The notes: generated from the letters alone by a model not told the origin. DNA of 64,000 bases from Thermanaeromonas sp. C210 (GCF_013167955.1 NZ_BLWF01000003.1:62001-126000); one strand, 5' to 3'. Shown: positions 8,104-17,153, numbered from the stretch's first letter. Numbers and translations are program-made.

Positions 8104-9141
8104 ATGTTTTCCCTGCACCGCAGTAAATTATGGCGCCTGGCCTTGGGGGGTATTTTTTTGGCCGGGGCTTTATTTTTTCTATATATGGTGCGGCCGATCT
8201 TTACCCCGCTGTTGGGCGCCGCCCTCCTCGCCTACTTTCTTAAGCCGGCCGTTTTAGCCCTGGAAAAGCGGGGGTGGTCCCGGGGGACGGCTATCCTGCT
8301 TTTATACTTCCTGGGTCTGGCCATCTTAGCCCTAACCCTGCTTTACGTCTTGCCCCGGCTCCTGCGGGAACTGAACAAGTTTTTGGACCAGCTCCCCGCC
8401 TTTACCGGTCAGGTTCAGGGGTGGCTACAGTATTTCTACGACCGGTACCAGCGGCCGGGCATGCCGGCGGGACTAAGGCGCCTGGTAGACGAGAGCCTGG
8501 CCATGTTACAGGGACGGATAGAGGTGGGCATCCGGCAGGCAGCCGGCCTCCTGGCCGGGGTTTTTTCGGGTCTGACCAGCATCCTTTTGGCTCCGGTCCT
8601 GGCCTATTATCTCCTCAAGGACAGCGAGGTCTTGGGCCGGAACGCCCTCCGCCTTTTACCGGCTGCCTGGCGGGAAGACTTGCTGGGGCTATGGACGGAG
8701 ATCGACCGCATCCTCACCGGTTTTGTGCGGGGCCACTTGTTGATTTCTTTGCTGGTGGGACTGCTCACCGGCCTGGGTCTTTTTCTGGCCGGAAGCCCGT
8801 ACGCAGTTGCTATGGGTATCATTATGGGCCTGGCGGACCTCATTCCCTATTTTGGTCCCCTCATCGGGGCCATACCCGTGGTCGCCTTAAGCTGGATGGA
8901 GTCTCCCCGCCTCGCCCTTTATGCCGTAGGGGTGATCGTGGCTGTACAACAGATCGAAACCGCGATCCTGGCCCCGCGCATCCTGGGCCAGAGCGTGGAG
9001 TTATCTCCCCTGGCCGTTATCCTGGCCGTCCTGGCGGGGGGCGAGCTTTTCGGCGTAGCCGGTCTTTTGGTGGCCGTACCTGTGGCAGCCATAGGCCGCG
9101 TAGTTTTGGGCTTCCTCTGGTCTAAATTGGTAAGCCATTAG
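8104..9141 (+). CDS. AI-2E family transporter / permease (YrrI-type)
   Basis: This polytopic membrane protein of 345 residues has about eight hydrophobic segments. It shows the family features: an N-terminal pair of helices with YMVRPIFTPLLGAALLAYFLKP, a soluble middle part of about 100 residues, and the C-terminal ADLIPYFGPLIGAIP segment. Members are transporters of varied or unknown substrate; export of autoinducer-2 is known only for some. In B. subtilis yrrI lies shortly before alaS. Here about 11 kb of respiratory genes and an insertion sequence separate the two. Its stop lies 3 bases from that of the convergent ccsA. Confidence 0.88.
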   Translation: MFSLHRSKLWRLALGGIFLAGALFFLYMVRPIFTPLLGAALLAYFLKPAVLALEKRGWSRGTAILLLYFLGLAILALTLLYVLPRLLRELNKFLDQLPAFTGQVQGWLQYFYDRYQRPGMPAGLRRLVDESLAMLQGRIEVGIRQAAGLLAGVFSGLTSILLAPVLAYYLLKDSEVLGRNALRLLPAAWREDLLGLWTEIDRILTGFVRGHLLISLLVGLLTGLGLFLAGSPYAVAMGIIMGLADLIPYFGPLIGAIPVVALSWMESPRLALYAVGVIVAVQQIETAILAPRILGQSVELSPLAVILAVLAGGELFGVAGLLVAVPVAAIGRVVLGFLWSKLVSH

Positions 9142-9144
9142 TGT

Positions 9145-9948
9145 TCATATATAGCTGTGCAGACCCGGAAGCAGCAAAGATACCCCGAACAGGGTAAAGA
9201 GTACCGCTACGAACCCTGCTACCGCTATGACGGCCGCCCTTTTTCCCTGCCAACCGTAGGTCTTGCGGGCATGGAGGAAGCCGGCATAGATGAGCCAGGT
9301 GATTAAAGCCCAGGTTTCCTTGGGGTCCCATCCCCACCACCGGCCCCAAACTTCTTCCGCCCATACGGCTCCGGTGATGAGCACCAAGGTCATAAAGGCA
9401 AAACCCACGGCTGTGCACCAGTACATCAGGTTGTCCAATTTAGCCGGGGAGGGCAGGGAGAGGGAAACTTCCCTGTCCCGGGCCCTCTCTTGGAGCAAAT
9501 AAATGATTCCCAGGCAAAAGGAAAGGCCGAAGGCCCCGTAGGCTATAATGGCCGTCAGTACATGAAGCTGCAGCCAGACGCTCTGCAGGGCGGGCATCAG
9601 AGGCCGGCTCTCCGACGGAAGGGTGTTGCTAAAAGAAAGGATCAGCACTCCCAGCAGGGCCACCAGAACGGTCAACAAATCGCCGGGAACATGTTTCCTG
9701 ATAAAGAAGAACAGGAGGAGGAGCCCCCAGACCAAAAGGAGACTGAATTCGTATAACGTAGCCACGGGGAGGTGGCCGCTGTTAAGGGTGCGCTGGCCCA
9801 GGGCCAGGAAAAGGAGGAAAAAGGCCACAGCAATGGAGGCCAGGGACGCCCGGCCCAGCTGCCGATGGGGCTGCCACAGGAGTATTAAACTGAGGAAAAG
9901 GGCTGCCAGCAACAAAAGATAAGCCGCCAAAACATATCTTGCTTCCAT
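9145..9948 (-). CDS. ccsA: System II cytochrome c maturation protein CcsA/ResC
   Basis: This membrane protein carries haem across the membrane and presents it for attachment to apocytochromes c. The 267 residues have about eight transmembrane helices and the haem-handling tryptophan-rich WWD motif WWGWDPKETWALITW (about 211-225), with flanking histidines. The gene is 4 bases behind resB in the same minus-strand operon. The only c-type cytochrome coded nearby is DsrJ, transcribed divergently, and this gives the pair an obvious client. A thiol-supplying CcdA/ResA is not in the window. Confidence 0.93.
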   Translation of the reverse strand: MEARYVLAAYLLLLAALFLSLILLWQPHRQLGRASLASIAVAFFLLFLALGQRTLNSGHLPVATLYEFSLLLVWGLLLLFFFIRKHVPGDLLTVLVALLGVLILSFSNTLPSESRPLMPALQSVWLQLHVLTAIIAYGAFGLSFCLGIIYLLQERARDREVSLSLPSPAKLDNLMYWCTAVGFAFMTLVLITGAVWAEEVWGRWWGWDPKETWALITWLIYAGFLHARKTYGWQGKRAAVIAVAGFVAVLFTLFGVSLLLPGLHSYI

Positions 9949-9952
9949 GACT

Positions 9953-10951
9953 TCAACTTTCGCCTCCGGCTAATTTCCTTTTATCGGGTACGAGGTACCG
10001 CATAACTAGACCCAGGAGGAGGAGGGCAAAGCCCCCATAGGTAACTCCTACGCCCGGATCTTTTTTAATTTCCAGGCCGGTGTAATGGCGGTAACCGGCG
10101 AAGGTCACGGTATAGTCGCCAAGGGCCCGGCTTTCTCCCTGCCCAATGTTCTCGGCGGCGAGGATGGCCGTATCCCGGAGGAGAAGACAGGCCAATCGGG
10201 GGTTAGGAGGAAGGGGTGAAGATGGGGGCATGGCGGGGGCTCCTCCACTATCGGGGAGGAAGAAAAACCTCAGGCGCAATTTTTGGGCCTCGTCCAGGAG
10301 AAGCTCCTCGCCATGGGCCAGCTCAAAGGGGGAAACCCCGGTGTCGGCGGAGACTTGTCCCTTAACCAGCCATCCATAACTTTTTTGATAAATTTTTAAT
10401 CCCTCAAATTTTAAGGGATGATTTACCTTTACCTCCTCTTCCTTGGTCGATCCCCAGCCGGTTTCTAGCCGGAGAAGGCTGATATATTGCCGGGGTTCCA
10501 GGGTGGGGTAGTATTCAATGCGGAAATCCCTGACGAATAAAGTAAAGCCGGGGAACCCGTAGGGCGCTAAGTCTACTTTGTCGCCCACTCCCAGCTCTAC
10601 ATAAGCGGTACGGCCCAGGTAAGCGGAGAGGACTGCTCCGGCCAAGATGAGAAGGAGGCTCAGGTGAAGGAGGACGGAGCCCCGGCCCTTCCAGCCCGTG
10701 AGTTTCTTCCACCGCCGAAGGGAGCATAGTAAAAGGCTCAGGCCCAGGAGCGAAACCAGGGTGAGGAACCACCAGCTTCGATACACATGATCAAGGGACA
10801 GGAGCAGAATGAAACTTCCCCCGGCCTCGCCGTAGTGGGCGCGGTAGAATAACGGAGGTTGACCCTGGGGGATAAGGGTGCCCAGGGAAGCCGCGGCCCC
10901 CAGGAAAAGCAAGAGGGAAAGGGCCGATTTCATGGAAGAAAGGAAGCGCAA
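9953..10951 (-). CDS. resB: System II cytochrome c maturation protein ResB
   Basis: ResB forms the haem-lyase complex with CcsA. The 332 residues begin RFLSSMKSALSLLLFLGAAASLGTLIPQG, the usual first helix. Then come two more helices, a large extracytoplasmic region (about 115-290) with YVELGVGDKVDL and NHPLKFEGLKIYQKSYGW, and a last helix GFALLLLGLVMRYLVP. It is the first gene of the minus-strand operon resB-ccsA. The promoter TTGACC-18-TATACT lies at 11016 to 10987. A GC-rich repeat element lies upstream of that promoter. Confidence 0.9.
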   Translation of the reverse strand: MRFLSSMKSALSLLLFLGAAASLGTLIPQGQPPLFYRAHYGEAGGSFILLLSLDHVYRSWWFLTLVSLLGLSLLLCSLRRWKKLTGWKGRGSVLLHLSLLLILAGAVLSAYLGRTAYVELGVGDKVDLAPYGFPGFTLFVRDFRIEYYPTLEPRQYISLLRLETGWGSTKEEEVKVNHPLKFEGLKIYQKSYGWLVKGQVSADTGVSPFELAHGEELLLDEAQKLRLRFFFLPDSGGAPAMPPSSPLPPNPRLACLLLRDTAILAAENIGQGESRALGDYTVTFAGYRHYTGLEIKKDPGVGVTYGGFALLLLGLVMRYLVPDKRKLAGGES

Positions 10952-10986
10952 ATCCCATCACCCATTAGGCAGAGTATTCAAGACAG

Positions 10987-11016
10987 AGTATATACCTTAC
11001 CGGGACCTCCGGTCAA
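10987..11016 (-). promoter_or_regulatory. Promoter of resB-ccsA
   Basis: Read on the minus strand, TTGACC (11016-11011) and TATACT (10992-10987) are 18 bp apart, about 36 bp before the resB start. The GCGAGG of repeat copy C is 75 bp before the -35 box. Confidence 0.65.
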
Positions 11017-11365
11017 ACCGTTTCCCACCTGACGTATCACCACTTTCCAGCTTAGGCCTGCTTGGCTTTCGCTCGCTCCAAAAACCCTCGCGGGCCAAAC
11101 TATCCCTTCACTTAGTCTCAGAGCTTAAGGCTGAGGCGGACTACCCGGCAGAATTTAAGCATCCTGTCTCAGCTGCCGGCCTCGGCCGTCCGTGGCCTCG
11201 GGTCCGCCTCTGCTTTGCCACCTGGCGCACCCCGTACTTTTTGGCCGGGCATGATTTAGCTGCCCTTCCCGCCGGCGCAAGCACCGGCCAGGGCAGTAGC
11301 GGTCTACGGGTACCGGCCAACAGCTATCAGGCGTGCCCCCGGGCTCTACGGCCGCCCCAGGGCCG
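11017..11365 (-). repeat. GC-rich structured intergenic element, copy C
   Basis: This region between resB and the divergent dsr operon holds no gene I can support. On the minus strand it shares ordered blocks with the element before the 6S gene: TGTTGGCCGG (from 11322), CAGCTAAA (from 11262) and GCGAGG (from 11091). With copy B it shares GAGCCCGGG and TTTGGCCCGCGAGG. After GCGAGG, copies A and B have GGCTC...GAGCC where this copy has GGTTTTT...GAAAGCC; pairing is kept although the bases change. The outer boundary is uncertain. Confidence 0.5.
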
Positions 11366-11593
11366 CCTTCGGGCGGCGCCACCTTCCGCGGCCGTGGCCC
11401 GATATCGTTCTGGTGCCGTCCCCTTCTTTGAATATAACAAAAAAATTAGGGAACTACAGCAGGAATTCCCCCGGAAATAGCGAATAAAATTTTATAAATA
11501 ACAGAAGTAGTTCTAGGAAGAACGAAAATGGCGGCTCAGTCATTGTGAAAGAAGGCATGAATCTGTTTATTCGGAGCTAAAGGATGGGTATCG
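11366..11593. other. Intergenic region before the dsrKJOPM operon
   Basis: About 230 bp containing an AT-rich part (11436-11540) that probably carries the operon promoter. I see no convincing -35/-10 pair. No gene or clear terminator was found here. Confidence 0.4.
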
Positions 11594-12109
11594 GTGAATC
11601 TCCATAGTATTTTAACCGGTAAAAGAGATGCGATTCTAAATAAATGGTATGAGCGGGTCTTGCAGACCTATCCTGCGGAAACCGCCCGGTTTTTAAAAGA
11701 AGAAAAGGACCGGTTTGCCAATCCCGTAGGACACGCTATCTACGAGGGACTGGAGGGCCTCTATGGAGAACTGCTCCGGGGTCTGCAAGCGGAGCGGGTC
11801 TACCCCTGGCTGGATAAGATCCTTCGAATACGGGCGGTACAGGATTTTGCCCCTTCCCAGGCCGTAGCCTTCGCCTTCCTTTTGAAGCAGGTGGTCCGGG
11901 AGGAAATGGCGGCCGAACTGGGAGAAGGAGAACTGCCCTGGAGGGAACTGCTGGAATTCGAGTCCCGGGTCGATGAGCTGGCGGCCCTGGCCTTTGACGG
12001 GTACATGAAGTGCCGCGAGGAGCTCTTTGCCATCAGGGTCAAGGAGATAAAAAACCGGACGTCCCGCCTGTTGCAGAGGGCCAATTTAGGTGTAAATCTT
12101 TTTGAGTAA
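11594..12109 (+). CDS. RsbRD_N-type protein preceding the dsr operon
   Basis: This soluble, mostly helical protein of 171 residues has a GTG start. It begins LHSILTGKRDAILNKWYERVLQTYP and contains FANPVGHAIYEGLEGLYGELL, which fits the RsbRD N-terminal domain family (non-haem globin-like fold). Small proteins of this family stand at the head of dsrMKJOP operons in many sulfate reducers, where their role is unknown; a sensory or regulatory role is assumed. It is 12 bp ahead of dsrK and surely in the same transcript. Confidence 0.75.
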   Translation: MNLHSILTGKRDAILNKWYERVLQTYPAETARFLKEEKDRFANPVGHAIYEGLEGLYGELLRGLQAERVYPWLDKILRIRAVQDFAPSQAVAFAFLLKQVVREEMAAELGEGELPWRELLEFESRVDELAALAFDGYMKCREELFAIRVKEIKNRTSRLLQRANLGVNLFE

Positions 12110-12121
12110 GAGGGTGTGAAT

Positions 12122-13738
12122 ATGGCTTCGCTCCCCGAACCGGAGGAACTGGTCAGGATTAATTATAATCCTCCCCGAAGGGGTTGGATGGACAGTCCTG
12201 TGGAATTCAAGCGGGGCACCTGGCTCTATGCCGCCAAGCCCCGTCACCTGGAAGCGTTGGGACTGCCCAACCCGAGGGAGTGGTCCCCGGAGGAGGAGGA
12301 CTGGAAGCTACCGCCAAATTGGCGGGAGATTGTTCTAGAAGGCTTTAAGGAGCGCCTGGAGAAATTCCGGTCCCTGAAGCTGTTCATGGATATATGCAGT
12401 CGGTGTGGCGCGTGCGCCGATAAGTGTCATTTCTTTATCGGTACCGGGGATCCGCGAAACATGCCCGTCCTGAGGGCGGAGCTCCTGCGGAGCGTTTACC
12501 GGCGCTATTTCACCTGGAGCGGCAGGATGACGGGTAAGTTGGTGGGGGCCCGGGACCTGACGGAAGGGGTTATAAAAGAGTGGTTCTACTATTTTTACCA
12601 GTGCACGGAGTGCCGCCGCTGTTCCCTCTTCTGCCCCTTCGGCATCGACACGGCCGAGATCACCATGATAGGCAGGGAGCTCCTGGGCCTGCTGGGCATT
12701 TACCCCGACTGGATAATCGCACCCGTGGCCAATTGCTACCGGGTGGGCAACCACGTGGGTATTGAGCCCCATGCCTTCCGGGATATGGTCGACTTCTGTG
12801 TGGACGAGATAGAAAACGTGACGGGCATTCGGGTAGAGCCTACTTTCAACCGCAAGGGAGCCGAGATCCTCTTCATAGCTCCTTCGGGCGACGTTTTTGC
12901 CGATCCCGGGATTTACACCTTTATGGGCTATCTTATGCTCTTCCACGAAATCGGCCTGGATTATACCCTGAGCACTTATGCCTCTGAAGGAGGCAACTTC
13001 GGTCTTTTCACTTCCCATGAGGTAATGAAGAGGCTCAATGCCAAAATGTACGACGAAGCCCGGAGACTGGGGGTGAAATGGATCCTTGGCGGGGAATGCG
13101 GCCACATGTGGCGGGTCATTCACCAGTATATGGATACCATGAACGGTCCGGCGGACTTCCTGGAGGAACCCGTCTCTCCTATAACGGGGACCAGGTTTGA
13201 GAACGCCCGCTCTACCAAGATGGTCCATATATGTGAGTTCACCGCCGACCTGATCCGCCACGGCAAGATTCAACTGGATCCCAGCCGTAACGATGGGTTC
13301 AAAGTTACTTTCCACGATTCCTGCAACCCGGCGCGGGCCATGGGCTTCTTTGAGGAGCCGCGGTATATCCTGCGGAAGGTCTGCAACCATTTCTATGAAA
13401 TGCCGGAAAACACCATCCGGGAACAGACCTTCTGCTGCGGCAGCGGAGGGGGCTTGAACGCCGATGAGAATATGGAAATGCGCATGCGCGGAGGGTTCCC
13501 GCGGGCCAATGCCGTGAGCTACGTCCGGGAAAAGCACGGGGTAAATCTCCTGGCCTGCATATGCGCCATTGACCGGGCCGTATTGCCGGCCTTGATGGAT
13601 TACTGGGTCCCGGGGGTCGGCGTTGCCGGCGTCCATGAGCTCGTGGGGAACGCCCTGGTCATGAAGGGTGAGGCCGAGCGAACAACCACTCTGCGGGGAG
13701 AACCTTTAAAGGGAAGTGCGGAGGATGAAAATACCTGA
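12122..13738 (+). CDS. dsrK: DsrK, catalytic HdrD-like subunit of DsrMKJOP
   Basis: DsrK is the cytoplasmic iron-sulfur subunit thought to reduce the DsrC trisulfide with electrons from the membrane. I start it at ATG 12122 (LPEPEELVRINYNPPRRGWMDSP is the family N-terminus) because AAGAGGG lies 6 bp before it; a GTG at 12116 is too close. Two [4Fe-4S] sites are CSRCGACADKC and CTECRRCSLFCP. CCG-type cysteine motifs for the special catalytic cluster are at HDSCNPAR, FCCGSGGGLNAD and the cysteines near LLACICAID. The length of about 538 residues is normal for a full DsrK and longer than the second copy at 34205. Its stop overlaps dsrJ. Confidence 0.94.
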   Translation: MASLPEPEELVRINYNPPRRGWMDSPVEFKRGTWLYAAKPRHLEALGLPNPREWSPEEEDWKLPPNWREIVLEGFKERLEKFRSLKLFMDICSRCGACADKCHFFIGTGDPRNMPVLRAELLRSVYRRYFTWSGRMTGKLVGARDLTEGVIKEWFYYFYQCTECRRCSLFCPFGIDTAEITMIGRELLGLLGIYPDWIIAPVANCYRVGNHVGIEPHAFRDMVDFCVDEIENVTGIRVEPTFNRKGAEILFIAPSGDVFADPGIYTFMGYLMLFHEIGLDYTLSTYASEGGNFGLFTSHEVMKRLNAKMYDEARRLGVKWILGGECGHMWRVIHQYMDTMNGPADFLEEPVSPITGTRFENARSTKMVHICEFTADLIRHGKIQLDPSRNDGFKVTFHDSCNPARAMGFFEEPRYILRKVCNHFYEMPENTIREQTFCCGSGGGLNADENMEMRMRGGFPRANAVSYVREKHGVNLLACICAIDRAVLPALMDYWVPGVGVAGVHELVGNALVMKGEAERTTTLRGEPLKGSAEDENT

Positions 13739-14129
13739 TATCCGTTACATCGTCACCGGCGCGGTTGTCTTCCTGGTGGTAATGACCTTCCCCTTCTGGT
13801 ACAACATAGGGAAGGCGGCTTCCGCGCCGGAGGTCAGCCTGGATACTCCCAGAATCCGGCAGATGGCCGAGCCGCAGTGTGTTGAACCCGCTTCTTATAT
13901 GAGGGCCAACCACATGCGGCTCCTGGAAGAATGGCGCGAACGGGTAGTCCGCCAGGGTGAGAGGATCTATGTGGCGGGCGACGGGAAGGAGTACTTAATG
14001 AGCCTGCAGAACACCTGCCTGGACTGCCATTCCAACTATGACGAGTTCTGCGCCCGGTGCCATGACTATGCCGGGGTAGCCCCCGATTGCTGGACGTGCC
14101 ATCTTGATTTTCCAAGGGAGAGTAAATAA
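13716..14129 (+). CDS. dsrJ: DsrJ, periplasmic triheme cytochrome c
   Basis: This membrane-anchored cytochrome belongs to the DsrMKJOP complex. A single N-terminal helix (IVTGAVVFLVVMTFPFWY) is followed by three CxxCH haem sites: CLDCH, CARCH and CWTCH. The conserved PQCVEPASYMRANHM segment carries the cysteine that serves as an unusual axial haem ligand in studied DsrJ proteins. The start may be GTG 13716 or ATG 13725; either overlaps the end of dsrK. The stop TAA overlaps the start of dsrO by one base. CcsA/ResB, coded divergently nearby, would attach the haems. Confidence 0.93.
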   Translation: MRRMKIPDIRYIVTGAVVFLVVMTFPFWYNIGKAASAPEVSLDTPRIRQMAEPQCVEPASYMRANHMRLLEEWRERVVRQGERIYVAGDGKEYLMSLQNTCLDCHSNYDEFCARCHDYAGVAPDCWTCHLDFPRESK

Positions 14130-14935
14130 TGAGGACCGGCAGGCGGAGCTTTTTGAAAATCGGCGCGGTGGGTGGATTAGGCCTGGTACTGCTCCCGGCC
14201 GTTAAAGGGTTCGCCGGTAGCGGGGAACCCCGGGATTCGGCGAGGGCCGGATCTACGGCGGGTAGGAAATGGGCCATGGTCGTTGACATGCAGAAGTGCT
14301 GGGAGCGGGGGAAGGGATGCCGGGACTGCATTCTGGCGTGCCACCGCACCCACAACGTGCCGGAGATTCCTGACCCCGAGGAAGAGGTCAAGTGGGTGTG
14401 GACCGAAAGGTTTGAACATGCCTTTCCAGAGCAGGCCCACGAGTACCTTGCTGAACACCTGAGGGATAACCCCTTCCTGGTTCTGTGCAACCATTGCGAA
14501 AACCCGCCCTGCGTGAGGGTGTGTCCCACTAAGGCCACCTTCAAGCGCGACGACGGACTGGTTATGATGGACTACCACCGGTGCCTGGGCTGCCGGTATT
14601 GCATGGCGGCCTGCCCGTATGGCGCCCGAAGCTTCAACTTTCGCGACCCACGCCCGTATCTCCGGGAATTGAATCCGGCCTTTCCTACCAGGGAAAAGGG
14701 TGTGGTGGAGAAATGCAATTTCTGTGCCGAAAGGCTGGAAGAGGGCCTGCTGCCTGCCTGTGTGGAAGGGTGCCCGGCGAAGGCCCTGGTCTTCGGCGAC
14801 CTGGACGATCCGGGCTCTGAAGTGAGGCGGATACTCGCCGGCAGCTATACCATAGTGCGGAAACCCGAACTGGGTACGAGGCCTAAAGTCTACTATGTGA
14901 TTAATCCCGGTGCAGGGAACAGCGGAGGACGATAA
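14129..14935 (+). CDS. dsrO: DsrO, Tat-exported ferredoxin-like subunit
   Basis: This periplasmic iron-sulfur protein carries electrons between DsrJ and DsrP. The N-terminus has a twin-arginine signal (GRRSFLKIGAVGGLGLVLLP). The mature part of about 240 residues has four ferredoxin-type cysteine groups, among them CWERGKGCRDCILAC, CNHCENPPCVRVCP, CLGCRYCMAACP and CNFCAERLEEGLLPAC. This is the fold of the NrfC/DmsB/PsrB electron-transfer subunits. It is translationally coupled to dsrJ and lies 2 bp before dsrP. Confidence 0.93.
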   Translation: MRTGRRSFLKIGAVGGLGLVLLPAVKGFAGSGEPRDSARAGSTAGRKWAMVVDMQKCWERGKGCRDCILACHRTHNVPEIPDPEEEVKWVWTERFEHAFPEQAHEYLAEHLRDNPFLVLCNHCENPPCVRVCPTKATFKRDDGLVMMDYHRCLGCRYCMAACPYGARSFNFRDPRPYLRELNPAFPTREKGVVEKCNFCAERLEEGLLPACVEGCPAKALVFGDLDDPGSEVRRILAGSYTIVRKPELGTRPKVYYVINPGAGNSGGR

Positions 14936-14937
14936 GC

Positions 14938-16110
14938 ATGCTGGCCAAGGCTCTTACGGGCAGCAACCGCTATTGGGGATGGATAGCTCTACTACTGGTC
15001 GTAATGGGTGTAGGGTTCCTCTGCTATTTTTGGCAGCTCAGGGAGGGCCTCACCGTTACGGGCATGAGCAGGGATGTTTCTTGGGGCCTGTATATCGGGC
15101 AGTTTACTTTCCTGGTGGGGGTAGCGGCTTCCGCCGTAATGCTGGTGCTGCCCTACTACCTTCACAACGTAAAAGAATTCGGCCGGATCACCGTTTTGGG
15201 AGAATTCCTGGCCGTGGCAGCCATCATTATGTGCCTGCTCTTTGTCATAGTGGACCTCGGGAAGCCCATGAGACTTTTAAACATGATATTGTATCCCACA
15301 CCCAATTCCCTTCTTTTCTGGGACATGGTGGTGCTGAACGGATATCTTCTTCTCAATATTATAATTGGCTGGCATGTTTTAGAAGCCGAATACAAGGCAG
15401 TGCCTCCCCCTGGATGGTTGAAGCCCCTGATTTATCTTTCCATACCCTGGGCGGTGAGCATCCATACGGTGACGGCCTTCCTCTATGCCGGTCTTCCCGG
15501 AAGGCATTACTGGCTTACCGCCCTGATGGCGGCGCGCTTCCTGGCTTCGGCTTTTGCTTCCGGGCCGGCCCTTCTTATCCTCCTGTGTTACATCCTGAAA
15601 AAGTATGCCGGGTTCGACCCGGGTAGGGCTGCCGTGCAGAAACTGGCGGGCATCGTTACTTACGCCATGATCGTTACCGTATTTTTTGTGGGATTGGAGT
15701 TTTTCACGGCCTTTTACAGTCAGGTGCCCGGCCACGGTGTACAGAGTCTGCGGTATTTATATACCGGGCTTGAGGGGCACGGGGGAATGGTCCCCTTTAT
15801 GTGGGTATTTGTCCTCCTTTCGGCCCTGGCCCTTGTTCTCCTTATAAACCCCGCTACCCGCGCCCGGGAAAAGACCCTGCTGGTGGCCTGTGCGGCCGTC
15901 TTCGGAGCTCTGTGGATTGAGAAGGGCTTGGGCCTCGTCATAGCCGGCTTTATCCCCAATCCCTTTGAGCGGGTCAGCGAATACGTGCCGACCCTGCCGG
16001 AGGTGCTAATCGCCCTGGGGGTATGGGCCACCGGATTGCTGGTCCTCACCGTCCTTTACCGGATAGTTGTGGCCGTCAAGAAAGAAACAGCCTTAGGAAA
16101 CGAGGGGTAA
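14938..16110 (+). CDS. dsrP: DsrP, NrfD-like membrane subunit
   Basis: This integral membrane subunit of 390 residues with about ten helices is of the NrfD/PsrC type and exchanges electrons with menaquinone on the periplasmic side. Recognisable stretches are SWGLYIGQFTFLVGVAASAVM, the family DLGKPMRLLNMILYP and SLLFWDMVVLNGYLLLN, and the C-terminal GLGLVIAGFIPNPFERVSEYVPT. Together with DsrM, it gives the complex two separate quinone-interacting modules. It lies between dsrO and dsrM with gaps of a few bases. Confidence 0.92.
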   Translation: MLAKALTGSNRYWGWIALLLVVMGVGFLCYFWQLREGLTVTGMSRDVSWGLYIGQFTFLVGVAASAVMLVLPYYLHNVKEFGRITVLGEFLAVAAIIMCLLFVIVDLGKPMRLLNMILYPTPNSLLFWDMVVLNGYLLLNIIIGWHVLEAEYKAVPPPGWLKPLIYLSIPWAVSIHTVTAFLYAGLPGRHYWLTALMAARFLASAFASGPALLILLCYILKKYAGFDPGRAAVQKLAGIVTYAMIVTVFFVGLEFFTAFYSQVPGHGVQSLRYLYTGLEGHGGMVPFMWVFVLLSALALVLLINPATRAREKTLLVACAAVFGALWIEKGLGLVIAGFIPNPFERVSEYVPTLPEVLIALGVWATGLLVLTVLYRIVVAVKKETALGNEG

Positions 16111-16116
16111 GTTGCC

Positions 16117-17109
16117 ATGGGAGTAGCCTTTTCGCTGGGGGTCGTTGCGGTTTTAATTCTGGCCATCACCCTGGCCGTGAAAGTACTGGGCCTCCAATTC
16201 TTGGTGGGCGCAGTGCTCCCATACGTTGCTGCGGCCGTCTTTCTTGGCGGGATGGCTTATCGCTTGCTGGGGTGGGGGCGGTCGCCCGTTCCCTTCCGGA
16301 TACCTACCACCGGCGGGCAGCAGCGCTCCCTTCCCTGGATTAAGCCCAGCAGCCTGGATAATCCCTCCAGTACCGCCGGGGTTATAGGCCGCATGGCCCT
16401 GGAGATCCTGCTCTTTCGCTCCCTCTTTCGCAACACCAAGGCCGAGCTCCATGAGGGGCCGCATCTGGCCTACCACTGGGAGAAGTGGCTGTGGGTGGGC
16501 GCCCTGGTTTTTCACTGGTCCATGCTTTTGGTAGTCATCCGGCACCTGCGGTTCTTTACCGATCCCGTTCCCTCCTTCGTCTACTGGGTGGACGGGATCG
16601 ATGGGTTCCTCCGGGTGGGACTACGCGCCCTTTATCTTACGGACATAACCTTTCTTTTGGGCGCTACTTACCTCTTGCTCCGCCGCTTCTTCATACCCCA
16701 GGTACGGTATATTTCCCTGCCGGGGGATTATGTACCCCTGCTTCTTCTTCTGGGCATTGGTATTTCCGGCGTTATCATGCGCTATTTCGTGGGGGTGGAT
16801 GTGGCGGCCGTCAAGGAGCTGGCCATGGGAGTGCTGACCTTCCGGCCCCGCATTCCGGAAGGGATCGGGGTTCTCTTCTACGTCCACTGGGGGCTGGCGT
16901 GTGCGCTGCTGGCTTACTTTCCCTTCAGCAAGCTGGTGCACATGGGCGGCATTTTCCTCATGCCTACCCGCAACCTGCCTAACGACAGCCGGGCCAGGAG
17001 GCACGTGAACCCGTGGAATTATCCCGTGAAGGTCCACACCTATAAAGAGTATGAAGAAGAGTTCCGGGAAAAGATGAAATTGGCGGGCATCCCGGTGGAA
17101 AAAGAGTGA
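16117..17109 (+). CDS. dsrM: DsrM, dihaem cytochrome b subunit
   Basis: This NarI-like quinol-oxidising subunit of 330 residues passes electrons to DsrK. The two haem-b ligand pairs expected from NarI are present with exact spacing: His133 and His143 (10 apart, FHW...IRH) and His257 and His275 (18 apart, VHW...LVH). This gives one proximal and one distal haem. It is the last gene of the operon and is followed by a rho-independent terminator. Here dsrM follows dsrP, while in most sulfate reducers it comes first (dsrMKJOP), so the order is K-J-O-P-M. Confidence 0.92.
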   Translation: MGVAFSLGVVAVLILAITLAVKVLGLQFLVGAVLPYVAAAVFLGGMAYRLLGWGRSPVPFRIPTTGGQQRSLPWIKPSSLDNPSSTAGVIGRMALEILLFRSLFRNTKAELHEGPHLAYHWEKWLWVGALVFHWSMLLVVIRHLRFFTDPVPSFVYWVDGIDGFLRVGLRALYLTDITFLLGATYLLLRRFFIPQVRYISLPGDYVPLLLLLGIGISGVIMRYFVGVDVAAVKELAMGVLTFRPRIPEGIGVLFYVHWGLACALLAYFPFSKLVHMGGIFLMPTRNLPNDSRARRHVNPWNYPVKVHTYKEYEEEFREKMKLAGIPVEKE

Positions 17110-17130
17110 CCGGGAGGAACGAACTCCTAG

Positions 17131-17153
17131 CCGGCCCCAGGAGGGCCGGTTTT
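17131..17153 (+). terminator. Terminator of the dsrKJOPM operon
   Basis: CCGGCCC (17131-17137) pairs with GGGCCGG (17143-17149) across a 5-base loop, followed by TTTT. It lies 21 bp after the dsrM stop. Confidence 0.8.

Noticed and set aside
8274-9125. A 283-codon frame on the plus strand inside the AI-2E permease
   Set aside because: Shifted-frame shadow of a gene with clear membrane helices; the product is Pro/Gly/Arg-rich low complexity.
10878-11480. A 200-codon frame across the resB start and the intergenic region
   Set aside because: It begins antisense within resB, crosses the resB promoter and repeat copy C, and encodes no known feature.
12335-13636. A 433-codon open frame on the minus strand
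   Set aside because: It lies fully antisense to dsrK, whose motifs are complete. Long antisense frames are common in GC-rich genes, and the product has no recognisable domain.
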